A stretch of DNA of 13,010 nucleotides from CAYLYM01 sp964387645 (lineage in GTDB: Bacteria > Calditrichota > Calditrichia > RBG-13-44-9): positions 1 to 13,010 of the forward strand of contig CAYLYM010000108.1 of assembly GCA_964387645.1 (NCBI GenBank). Direction: 5' to 3'. Positions 1 through 6,786 of this stretch are shown here, in pieces. Under the pieces are notes generated by a model, which ran no database searches, was not told the origin of the DNA, and saw nothing but the letters and a program-made list of their open reading frames with translations. Each line of letters starts with the position of its first letter. Within the stretch, counting starts at the first letter, position 1. The position numbers were made by a program, and so were the translations under genes.

Positions 1-53
1 TGGAAAAGCTCTTTGACCACATCATTAACATGCTGGAAGAAAAAACAAAATAA
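1..53 (+). CDS. 3' end of an upstream gene (partial, product unknown)
   Basis: Reading from base 3, an open frame encodes the last 16 residues of a protein, ending in MLEEKTK and a TAA at 51-53. The charged, helical tail looks like an ordinary protein C-terminus. Too little is present to assign a family. The call rests on the open frame running in from the window edge and on the close-packed start codon that follows one base after the stop (TAA-C-ATG), as is common in operons. Confidence 0.4.
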   Translation, partial: EKLFDHIINMLEEKTK

Positions 54-54
54 C

Positions 55-174
55 ATGGACAAAGGAGCAAATAAAGAAGACAACTCCCCCCAACAGGACA
101 ACGATGCGGATTTCTTTAACGAGGTAAGTAAAAAATACTATGCTGAGTTTTGGGATGTTTTTCAGATCTTCTAG
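55..174 (+). CDS. Possible 39-residue small protein
   Basis: An ATG one base after the preceding stop opens a 39-codon frame ending in TAG, immediately followed by a second stop TGA. The product has a hydrophilic, Asp/Asn/Gln-rich first half and an aromatic second half (KKYYAEFWDVFQIF) that could form an amphipathic helix. There is no good Shine-Dalgarno at proper spacing (GGAAG lies about 17 bases upstream), so translation would depend on coupling to the upstream gene. I do not recognise the sequence. It may be a real small protein, the truncated start of a formerly longer gene, or a chance frame. The hairpin at 176-198 begins just after its stop, which fits a real 3' end. Confidence 0.4.
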   Translation: MDKGANKEDNSPQQDNDADFFNEVSKKYYAEFWDVFQIF

Positions 175-175
175 T

Positions 176-198
176 GAATAATTTGGGATTATTCTTTT
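176..198 (+). terminator. AT-rich hairpin with T run, probable terminator of the upstream plus-strand genes
   Basis: A perfect 7-bp stem GAATAAT / ATTATTC (176-182 with 188-194) encloses the loop TTGGG and is followed by TTTT on the plus strand. It sits between the convergent upstream genes and the M16 peptidase gene. The stem is AT-only apart from its closing G-C pair, so it is weak. On the minus strand no T run follows, so it would mainly serve the plus-strand genes. Confidence 0.45.
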
Positions 199-206
199 CG
201 TAATGG

Positions 207-3140
207 TTAATTCTCAGGTTGCAAAGTTACAATAACAACGTTGTTTGGATTTAAATATTTTCTGGCAGCTTCATGAATCATTTCGTTGTTTAACTTTTCC
301 AGAAAAGGTTTGGGACCCGTTAGTATGCTCATGGGGTCCTCTCCGTGTAAATCACAGAATTGTAATTTGCTCAGCCAGTAACCGTTTTCTTTTAAATTTT
401 TCTCGTGATCTCTCAGTTTCTTTTCTTTCACTTTGACCAGATATTTGCTCAAATCTCTTTTTAATTTGAGGCTATCGATTTGTTGAAAAACTATGTTTGT
501 TAATTCTTTCATTCGATTCGGATCACAGCCAAAAGCAATGTCGATACGGTAACTTTCCCTGGGATATTGAGTGGTTGTAGCGCTGACAGATACGCCGTAT
601 GTACCACCGAGGTCTTCTCTTAGAACTTCACGTAATTTCAACTGTAAAACGTCCGCCAGGGCATCCATAATTTGTCGATTCTTTGCTGACCATTCGAATG
701 GACCTGTGAAAACAATTTGAACCCTGCTTTTGGGTTCCAGTCCCTTTTGGATATATTTGCGAATAACACCTTTCGGTGGACGAATGCCGACATCTTTCCA
801 GCTTTCCTGACGCTGCTTTGCAGGTAAACTGGCCAGATATTTGGTTGCGAATTCCTTCATCTGATTTAATTCAAAGTTGCCCACAAAATAGAAGGTAAAA
901 TCACTGGCATCAGCAAAACGGTCTTTGAAAAAGTCATACGACTTCTGTAAATCTAACTTTTCTAATGTCCTCTCGTTTATCGGTTGCCGGCGGAAATGAT
1001 GTTGTGCCAGTGTTACAGTAAGGGTATCGTAAAAGGCTGATTCTGGGTCAAGGCTCCGATTTTTAATGAATTGGCTCAATCTCTTCTGGTAAGACAAAAA
1101 TACCGTGCTGTCTTTTCTTGGGGCATGAAAATAGAGGTAAATCAGTTGAAAGAGCGTTTCGAGGTCTTGCGGAGAGGCTGAACCGCGCAGTCCTTCGTAT
1201 AGGGAACTAATTGTCGGTGTTATCTGAACAACTTTACCAGCAAGTTTTTTTTGAAGTTCGATTGGCCCAAATTTCCCTAAACCACTCTGGCCAATAATAG
1301 CATCGGCGAAATGAGCTGGTATGAATATTGAATCCGGAACAAGGGAAGTGCCCCCGGGGCTAATGGCTGAAAACAGTACCTGATCATTTTTAAAATCAGT
1401 AGGTTTTAAGACAACTTTTGCACCATTGGATAATGTCCAGCGCGTGATACCAAGCTCTTCATCAATTTTTTCTTCAACAATAGAACCAGATTCAGGGAGG
1501 TTTTGAACGAGAGGTTCTTCAGAGACCTGTTCCTGGTAAGGTGTAATTTCCTTACAGGCGACTTTTTTGAACATTGCCATGAGTTCCTCTTCAGTCGGCA
1601 TAACCAGACCTTTTTTTTCTGGTCCGCTCACCAATACTACACGATTTTTTTCTGTAATCCATTTTTTTGCTAATTGATTAATCTCTAATAGTTGAATGGT
1701 TGGTAAAAACTTCCTGGTTAATTCGTATTCCATTTCAATACCCGGGATGGCTTCGCCAGTTAGATAATGGCGAGTATATTCTGAGGCATAACTTCGAGAT
1801 TCTGTTTTGTCTCGTTCTTTGTAAAGCTTTTCCATTAGGCGGAGAAATCGGGTTTTCTCTCGCTCAAGTTCGGTTTGGGTAAATCCGAATCGGCGAACTC
1901 TTTCGGCCTCAGTTAGCAGCGCTTCCAATCCACGCAGAAAACCTCTTTCGGCCACACTGGCCTGAAGAATATAAAAAGTTTTTCCCCGAACAAAATTGGC
2001 TGTTCCAGAAGAAGCAAAAATGAATGGTGGATCCGCACTCTGGAGTAATTCAGTCAATCGCCGATTAAACATACCATGGTAAAGGTTTTCGATGATGGAG
2101 CGCCGGTAATCTCTGGCAGTACGATTTTCTTCTTCAGGATGTTTGAAAACAAGAGCGATGTAACTGTTCGTTTCTTCTGGATCTGTGGTAATCGCAAAAA
2201 GCGTTTCATCATGATCTGGTACATCAAAGACTGGCCGTTCTCTGACTTTATTTCTGGAAGGAATATCGGAGAAAATATCTTTGATAAATTTCTCCACCAT
2301 AGTTGATTCGAAATCACCTACTGCAATTACTGCCATAAGATCTGGACGATACCAATCCCGATAAAACTGTATCAGCGATGAATGTTTGAAATTTTGCAGT
2401 ACTTCCAATTTACCGATTGGCAATCGCTCGGCATAACGGGAGCCTTTTAGAAGGATGGGAAATTGTTTGTCGAATATCCTGGCCGAAGCTCCGCGACCCA
2501 AGCGCCATTCCTCAATGATAACGCCACGTTCTTTATCAATTTCTTCTGGATCGAAGGTAACATTGGCAGCCCATTCCTTCAGAACTTCTATGGCCGTTCG
2601 TAATAATTCTAAACTATCTGTAGGTACTTGCAGCATATAAACAGTTTCATCAAACTGTGTGTAAGCATTAACGTCGGGACCCAAACGCATGCCAAATGAT
2701 TCTAATACATCGATTAATTGATTTTTTTTATATTTCTTTGTGCCATTAAAGGCCATGTGCTCCACAAAATGAGCCAGACCAAGCTGGTCATTATTTTCTA
2801 ACACAGAGCCGGCATTGACTACCAGGCGAATCTCTGCACGTCTTTCCGGTCTTTTATTTTCTCGAATATAATAAGTAAGCCCATTATTTAACCGGCCTAT
2901 TTTGACTTTAGGATCAACTGGTAAAGGCTCATCTAATTGGACATCGGGTAAAACAAATTGTTTATTACCAATGGCTGAAGTGTATTGGCGCCCCTCAATT
3001 GCAGTAGATTGTGTTATTTCAAGAGCCTTTTGTGAATAGGCATAACCCAGAAGGAATACAAAGGGTAATAAAAAGGCAGACCATGCAGGGCATTTAAAAA
3101 GCCAATGTGAGCTGGAAATTTTCCGGATAAATAGAATCAT
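207..3140 (-). CDS. Secreted M16 family zinc metallopeptidase (insulinase/pitrilysin-like, two-module)
   Basis: Zinc endopeptidase of family M16, probably periplasmic or cell-envelope attached, that would degrade peptides inside a closed chamber. A hydrophobic N-terminus (about residues 14-35, possible cleavage after AYS) indicates export. The inverted zinc motif HFVEH is at 124-128: H124 and H128 bind zinc, E127 is the general base, and E204, 76 residues after H128, fits the third ligand. Two M16 modules follow one another: the active one (about 80-430) and a C-terminal one (about 560-920) that lacks HxxEH but keeps LGGTYGV (Y848), the conserved substrate-binding segment of the inactive half. 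The 977-residue length fits fused two-module M16 proteins. The ATG at 3140 has TTGGAG about 8 bases upstream. It stands alone, divergent from gcvP. The physiological substrate cannot be read from the sequence. Confidence 0.93.
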   Translation of the reverse strand: MILFIRKISSSHWLFKCPAWSAFLLPFVFLLGYAYSQKALEITQSTAIEGRQYTSAIGNKQFVLPDVQLDEPLPVDPKVKIGRLNNGLTYYIRENKRPERRAEIRLVVNAGSVLENNDQLGLAHFVEHMAFNGTKKYKKNQLIDVLESFGMRLGPDVNAYTQFDETVYMLQVPTDSLELLRTAIEVLKEWAANVTFDPEEIDKERGVIIEEWRLGRGASARIFDKQFPILLKGSRYAERLPIGKLEVLQNFKHSSLIQFYRDWYRPDLMAVIAVGDFESTMVEKFIKDIFSDIPSRNKVRERPVFDVPDHDETLFAITTDPEETNSYIALVFKHPEEENRTARDYRRSIIENLYHGMFNRRLTELLQSADPPFIFASSGTANFVRGKTFYILQASVAERGFLRGLEALLTEAERVRRFGFTQTELEREKTRFLRLMEKLYKERDKTESRSYASEYTRHYLTGEAIPGIEMEYELTRKFLPTIQLLEINQLAKKWITEKNRVVLVSGPEKKGLVMPTEEELMAMFKKVACKEITPYQEQVSEEPLVQNLPESGSIVEEKIDEELGITRWTLSNGAKVVLKPTDFKNDQVLFSAISPGGTSLVPDSIFIPAHFADAIIGQSGLGKFGPIELQKKLAGKVVQITPTISSLYEGLRGSASPQDLETLFQLIYLYFHAPRKDSTVFLSYQKRLSQFIKNRSLDPESAFYDTLTVTLAQHHFRRQPINERTLEKLDLQKSYDFFKDRFADASDFTFYFVGNFELNQMKEFATKYLASLPAKQRQESWKDVGIRPPKGVIRKYIQKGLEPKSRVQIVFTGPFEWSAKNRQIMDALADVLQLKLREVLREDLGGTYGVSVSATTTQYPRESYRIDIAFGCDPNRMKELTNIVFQQIDSLKLKRDLSKYLVKVKEKKLRDHEKNLKENGYWLSKLQFCDLHGEDPMSILTGPKPFLEKLNNEMIHEAARKYLNPNNVVIVTLQPEN

Positions 3141-3301
3141 TTTTTAGTCTCCAATTTGATGCCCATCAGAGAATATTTTTAAAAATCTAAAATTAATATA
3201 AAATTGCTTGGGTGAACATATTTTTTTTGATTAAGTTTTTTATTCTAAGAAATTATAATTCAAAAGATTTTTTAAAAGTTATTTCTCTGTTAGGAGGGCC
3301 T

Positions 3302-3413
3302 CCAGCTACGAATAATGTTGAGATTATTCATGTCAGGTGTGGCTTCTGGGTACAAAAAATGTTAAAATTATTCATAATAGAATTGATTTCCAGCCGTGAA
3401 TAATATCGAGATT
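3302..3413. repeat. Degenerate 24-bp direct repeat with hairpin arms
   Basis: Two copies start CCAGC, differ in the next three bases, then share GAATAAT and end in GAGATT (3302-3325 and 3390-3413; 19 of 24 bases identical, 88 bp apart). In the first copy GAATAAT (3310-3316) pairs with ATTATTC (3323-3329) around the loop GTTGAG. In the second only the outer GAAT/ATTC pairing survives. A further ATTATTC at 3367-3373 can pair with GAATAAT at 3398-3404. This may be the remains of a small dispersed intergenic repeat. Confidence 0.4.
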
Positions 3414-3480
3414 CGGGGCAGGGATGTCCGTCAAGTTACCGGGCAGGCTAGTCCGACTGCAATACATTCCAACAGGCCCC
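3414..3480. ncRNA. GC-rich structured island, possible small RNA or palindromic repeat element
   Basis: In an otherwise AT-rich spacer this stretch folds well. The outer stem GGGGC (3415-3419) pairs with GCCCC (3476-3480), then GGGATGT (3421-3427) with ACATTCC (3464-3470, one G-U pair). Inside, CGGGC (3440-3444) pairs with GTCCG (3451-3455) around AGGCTA. The half-site GGGCAGG-N3-GTCCG occurs twice (3416-3430 and 3441-3455, 25-bp period), and each copy can form the same mini-hairpin GGGC/GTCC with an AGG-starting loop. No T run follows on the plus strand, so it is not a standard terminator, and it does not match a glycine riboswitch. It could be a transcribed RNA, a leader element of gcvP, or a repeated palindromic element; strand unknown. 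Confidence 0.3.
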
Positions 3481-3550
3481 TTCTATGATTTTGAATAATT
3501 TTAAAAAATCATTTTTCGGATACGAGATAATAATCGTTATATTTTTTAAA

Positions 3551-3570
3551 TTTGTGATAATTGTGACAAA
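3551..3570. promoter_or_regulatory. Imperfect 20-bp palindrome upstream of gcvP (candidate operator)
   Basis: TTTGTGATAATTGTGACAAA matches its own reverse complement at 16 of 20 positions, with outer arms TTTGT/ACAAA and centre AATT. It lies about 100 bp before the gcvP start, a reasonable place for a regulator site. Low sequence complexity makes a chance match possible. Confidence 0.25.
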
Positions 3571-3599
3571 ATTTAAAATTGATTGCCATGGATATGTTC

Positions 3600-3615
3600 T
3601 AAAATTTAAATTTTA
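3600..3615. promoter_or_regulatory. Perfect 16-bp AT palindrome upstream of gcvP
   Basis: TAAAATTTAAATTTTA is exactly self-complementary and lies 57 bp before the gcvP start codon. It could be a regulator site or simply a product of extreme AT content. Confidence 0.2.
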
Positions 3616-3672
3616 TAAGTTAATTAAATAAAATTTGTATATTAAAGTGAATATTATTTAGGAGATGGAATA

Positions 3673-6570
3673 ATGACCAATTTTGAATCAGATATGCTTT
3701 CTTACAAAAGCCGGCATATCGGACCTGATGAAACTTCGCTAAAGAAAATGTTAAAGGAAATTGGTTGTGACTCGTTAGATCAACTTATTGATGAAACTGT
3801 ACCTTCCAATATTCGATTAAAAGAACCGCTCAATTTACCAGAAGCAATGAGCGAGTATCAATATTTACAGGAAATTGCGGAAATTGCCAAAAAGAATAAA
3901 ATATGGCGTTCTTATATCGGCTTAGGATATTATGATTGTATCACCCCTTCAGTGATTTTACGGAACATTTTTGAAAATCCTGGGTGGTACACCCAGTATA
4001 CGCCCTACCAAGCGGAAATTTCCCAGGGAAGATTGGAAGCATTATTGAATTTCCAGACGATGGTATCGGATTTGACTGGCCTGCCAATTGCTAATGCTTC
4101 GCTATTGGACGAGGGAACAGCCGCTGCCGAAGCCATGACCATGCTGCATCGTCTACGCAGCAGAGAGATGCAAAAAAATGGGGCGCATACCTTTTTTGTA
4201 GATAATGGTGTTTTTCCGCAAACCAGGGCAGTATTAAAAACTCGGGCCAAACCGTTAGGCATAGAATTGGTGTTTGGCGATTTCCAATCTTTTGAATTTG
4301 ATGGTCAGGTATTTGGCGCGTTGGTGCAATATCCGGCGGAAGATGGACAGATCCATGACTACCGTGAATTTATCGAGCTGGCTCATCAAAATGGGAGTCT
4401 GGTGACGGTGGCTGCTGATTTAATGAGTCTGGCCTTACTAGTACCTCCAGGAGAGATGGGCGCTGATGTGGTGATTGGATCAAGTCAGCGTTTTGGTGTG
4501 CCATTGGGATATGGCGGTCCGCATGCTGCTTATTTTGCTACCCGCGAAGAGTTTAAACGACAAGTACCGGGTCGCATCATCGGTGTTTCTATCGATCGTC
4601 ATGGAAATCCTGCCTTTCGGATGGCTCTGCAAACCCGAGAACAACATATCCGAAGGGAAAAAGCCACTTCCAATATCTGCACGGCACAATCCCTGCTGGC
4701 TATTATGGCGGGCATGTATGCGGTGTATCATGGACCGGAAGGATTAAAAGCTATCGCTAATCAAATCCATCAACTGACTCGAACACTGGACGAGGGAATT
4801 CGTCAACTCGGTTTTAAACAATTGAATAGCGCTTACTTCGATACTTTAAAAATTGAGGTTTCTTCTGACCAGCTTGATAAAATCAGATCGGCAGCAGAAA
4901 AGGCTGAAATAAATCTACGGTATATGGCTAACGAACAGATTGGTATTTCCCTTGATGAAACCACTGGATTAGAAGATGTACAGGACCTGTTAAATATATT
5001 TGCTGTGACTGTCAACAAAACTATTGAAGCTGTTCAGATTCAAAGTCAACTAGATGAGGGTTATGCATTTCCAGTTAACCTTCGTCGAAACAGCGATTTC
5101 CTGATCCATCCAGTTTTTAATTCCTATCACACTGAAACTAAGATGTTGAGATACATTAAGCAATTAGAGAATAAAGATTTATCTTTAACAATTTCTATGA
5201 TACCGCTGGGTTCTTGCACCATGAAATTGAATCCCGCCACAGCGATGATTCCAGTGAGCTGGCCAGAGTTTGCCAGAATTCATCCTTTTGTTCCGCTTGA
5301 ACAAGCCCGGGGATATCAAGAAATCATTGAAAAATTAGAAAATTATCTGTGCGAGATAACCGGTTTCAGTGCCGCTTCATTGCAACCCAATTCAGGAGCG
5401 CAGGGTGAATTCACCGGGTTAAGCGTGATCCGGGCTTATTTTGAATCGAAAGGCGAAGCGCATCGAAATATTGTGCTCATACCTGCTTCGGCACATGGTA
5501 CCAACCCTGCCAGCGCTGCCATGGCCGGGATGAAAGTGGTGGTGGTTAAATGCAATGAAAAAGGCGATGTAGATCTGGAAGATTTACAGGAAAAAGCCGA
5601 ACGAAACCGGGACAACCTGGCTGCTTTGATGATTACATATCCATCCACCCACGGTGTTTTTGAAGATGACATCAAGGAAATATGCCGGATTATTCATGAG
5701 AATGGCGGGCAGGTTTATATGGATGGCGCCAATATGAATGCCCAGGTAGGTTTAACGAGTCCTAAAGAAATTGGAGCGGATATTTGCCATCTGAATTTAC
5801 ATAAGACATTCGGCATCCCGCATGGTGGCGGCGGTCCTGGAGTCGGTCCTATTTGTTGTGCCGAACATCTGGCGCCCTTTTTACCGGGACATCCTATCAT
5901 TCCAATTGGAAGCAAAAAAGCCATCGAAGCTGTAGCTTCTACTCCCTGGGGAAGTGCCAGTATCCTATTAATATCTTACGCTTATATTCGGATGATGGGA
6001 AAGGAAGGGCTTACTAAAGCCAGTAAATATGCCATTCTGAATGCCAATTACATTAAGGCGCGTTTGGAAAAATATTACCCGGTGCTTTACAGTGGCAGTC
6101 GCGGAAGGGTTGGGCACGAGTTGATTTTTGACCTGCGGCCCATTAAGCGAAATCTGGGAATTGAAGCAGAAGATATTGCCAAGCGATTGATGGATTATGG
6201 TTTCCATGCGCCTACCGTTTCCTTCCCAGTGCTGGGAACATTCATGGTAGAACCGACAGAAAGCGAATCGAAAGATGAACTGGATCGCTTCTGTGATGCT
6301 ATGATTTCGATTTACCATGAGATTGAAGACATTAAAGCAGGCAAGGCGGATCCCCAGGATAATGTTTTGAAAAATGCACCGCACACCGCTCGTGAAATTG
6401 CCAGTGATGAATGGAACCATCCTTATTCAAGAAAACAAGCAGCCTTCCCGGCAAAGTATGTGGAAAAAAATAAATTCTGGCCAGCCGTGGGGCGAATCGA
6501 TCATACCTATGGCGACCGCCATCTGATTTGCACCTGTCCGCCAATTGAGGCTTACGAATCGGAAGATTAA
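3673..6570 (+). CDS. gcvP: Glycine dehydrogenase (aminomethyl-transferring), single-chain P-protein
   Basis: The P-protein of the glycine cleavage system. It uses pyridoxal phosphate (PLP) to decarboxylate glycine and loads the aminomethyl group on the lipoyl arm of GcvH in the cytoplasm, feeding one-carbon units to folate. The 965 residues match the usual length of the fused bacterial form (about 950-970), with an alpha-like half (about 1-450) and a beta-like catalytic half. The PLP lysine is K711 in NLHKTFGIPHGGGGPG, followed by the glycine-rich segment. Other family segments include YQAEISQGRLEALLNFQTM near 115, LGSCTMKLNP near 515, and SAHGTNPASAAMAGMKVV near 610. The ATG at 3673 has GGAG at 3661-3664. 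gcvH and gcvT are not nearby, so the system is split in this genome. No glycine riboswitch is seen upstream. Confidence 0.97.
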   Translation: MTNFESDMLSYKSRHIGPDETSLKKMLKEIGCDSLDQLIDETVPSNIRLKEPLNLPEAMSEYQYLQEIAEIAKKNKIWRSYIGLGYYDCITPSVILRNIFENPGWYTQYTPYQAEISQGRLEALLNFQTMVSDLTGLPIANASLLDEGTAAAEAMTMLHRLRSREMQKNGAHTFFVDNGVFPQTRAVLKTRAKPLGIELVFGDFQSFEFDGQVFGALVQYPAEDGQIHDYREFIELAHQNGSLVTVAADLMSLALLVPPGEMGADVVIGSSQRFGVPLGYGGPHAAYFATREEFKRQVPGRIIGVSIDRHGNPAFRMALQTREQHIRREKATSNICTAQSLLAIMAGMYAVYHGPEGLKAIANQIHQLTRTLDEGIRQLGFKQLNSAYFDTLKIEVSSDQLDKIRSAAEKAEINLRYMANEQIGISLDETTGLEDVQDLLNIFAVTVNKTIEAVQIQSQLDEGYAFPVNLRRNSDFLIHPVFNSYHTETKMLRYIKQLENKDLSLTISMIPLGSCTMKLNPATAMIPVSWPEFARIHPFVPLEQARGYQEIIEKLENYLCEITGFSAASLQPNSGAQGEFTGLSVIRAYFESKGEAHRNIVLIPASAHGTNPASAAMAGMKVVVVKCNEKGDVDLEDLQEKAERNRDNLAALMITYPSTHGVFEDDIKEICRIIHENGGQVYMDGANMNAQVGLTSPKEIGADICHLNLHKTFGIPHGGGGPGVGPICCAEHLAPFLPGHPIIPIGSKKAIEAVASTPWGSASILLISYAYIRMMGKEGLTKASKYAILNANYIKARLEKYYPVLYSGSRGRVGHELIFDLRPIKRNLGIEAEDIAKRLMDYGFHAPTVSFPVLGTFMVEPTESESKDELDRFCDAMISIYHEIEDIKAGKADPQDNVLKNAPHTAREIASDEWNHPYSRKQAAFPAKYVEKNKFWPAVGRIDHTYGDRHLICTCPPIEAYESED

Positions 6571-6605
6571 TACAATACAATACCCACAGCATTTTCCTTT
6601 CGGGT

Positions 6606-6645
6606 GTTGATAACTTGCCGACCAGTTTCGGCAATCTCAATCGAC
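6606..6645 (+). terminator. Hairpin downstream of gcvP, possible terminator without T run
   Basis: TTGCCG (6615-6620) pairs with CGGCAA (6629-6634) around an 8-base loop. Outside it GTTGAT (6606-6611) can pair with ATCGAC (6640-6645) using one G-U pair. It lies 36 bases after the gcvP stop. No T run follows, so it may instead be a processing or stabilising structure at the mRNA 3' end. Confidence 0.35.
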
Positions 6646-6716
6646 ATGAAAAAACAGTAATTCGCTCCATAATATTGAAATTTTTGAATAACCATTTAAA
6701 GCTTTTATGTTCATTG

Positions 6717-6756
6717 AAAAAGTCTATGGCTCAGGTATTTGCATAAATAACCATAG
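6717..6756 (-). terminator. Probable terminator of the secreted CBM-like gene
   Basis: On the minus strand CTATGG pairs with CCATAG (plus 6751-6756 with 6724-6729). Inside it TATTT and AAATA pair around ATGC, and the structure is followed by ACTTTTT (T run at plus 6717-6721). It lies about 30 bases past the stop of the gene at 6787. Confidence 0.4.
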
Positions 6757-6786
6757 TTAGCTATAATTGGATTTTTGATTTTATAA

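Larger units (their letters stand above)
3141..3672. other. Divergent intergenic region between the M16 gene and gcvP
   Basis: No convincing gene lies in these 532 bases; the short open frame in 3212-3403 is AT-driven and unlike a protein. The spacer is strongly AT-rich except for a GC-rich island at about 3414-3480. It carries repeated complementary arms (GAATAAT and ATTATTC), a degenerate 24-bp direct repeat (3302-3325 and 3390-3413, 19 of 24 identical), the island hairpins, and palindromes close to gcvP. Both divergent promoters must lie here, but I could not identify convincing -35/-10 pairs. Confidence 0.6.

Noticed and set aside
3212..3403. 63-codon open frame in the M16-gcvP spacer
   Set aside because: AT-driven sequence that runs through the hairpin repeats, with no ribosome site and a composition unlike the neighbouring proteins.
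3481..3672. Glycine riboswitch upstream of gcvP
   Set aside because: Expected in many bacteria, but no stretch here or in the GC-rich island resembles the conserved paired glycine aptamer cores.
5968..6420. 150-codon antisense frame inside gcvP
   Set aside because: Fully within gcvP, with no family resemblance; a by-product of gcvP codon use.
6332..6670. 112-codon open frame on the minus strand overlapping the gcvP 3' end
   Set aside because: It lies mostly antisense to well-conserved gcvP codons, has no ribosome site or recognisable protein, and is best explained as a shadow of gcvP.
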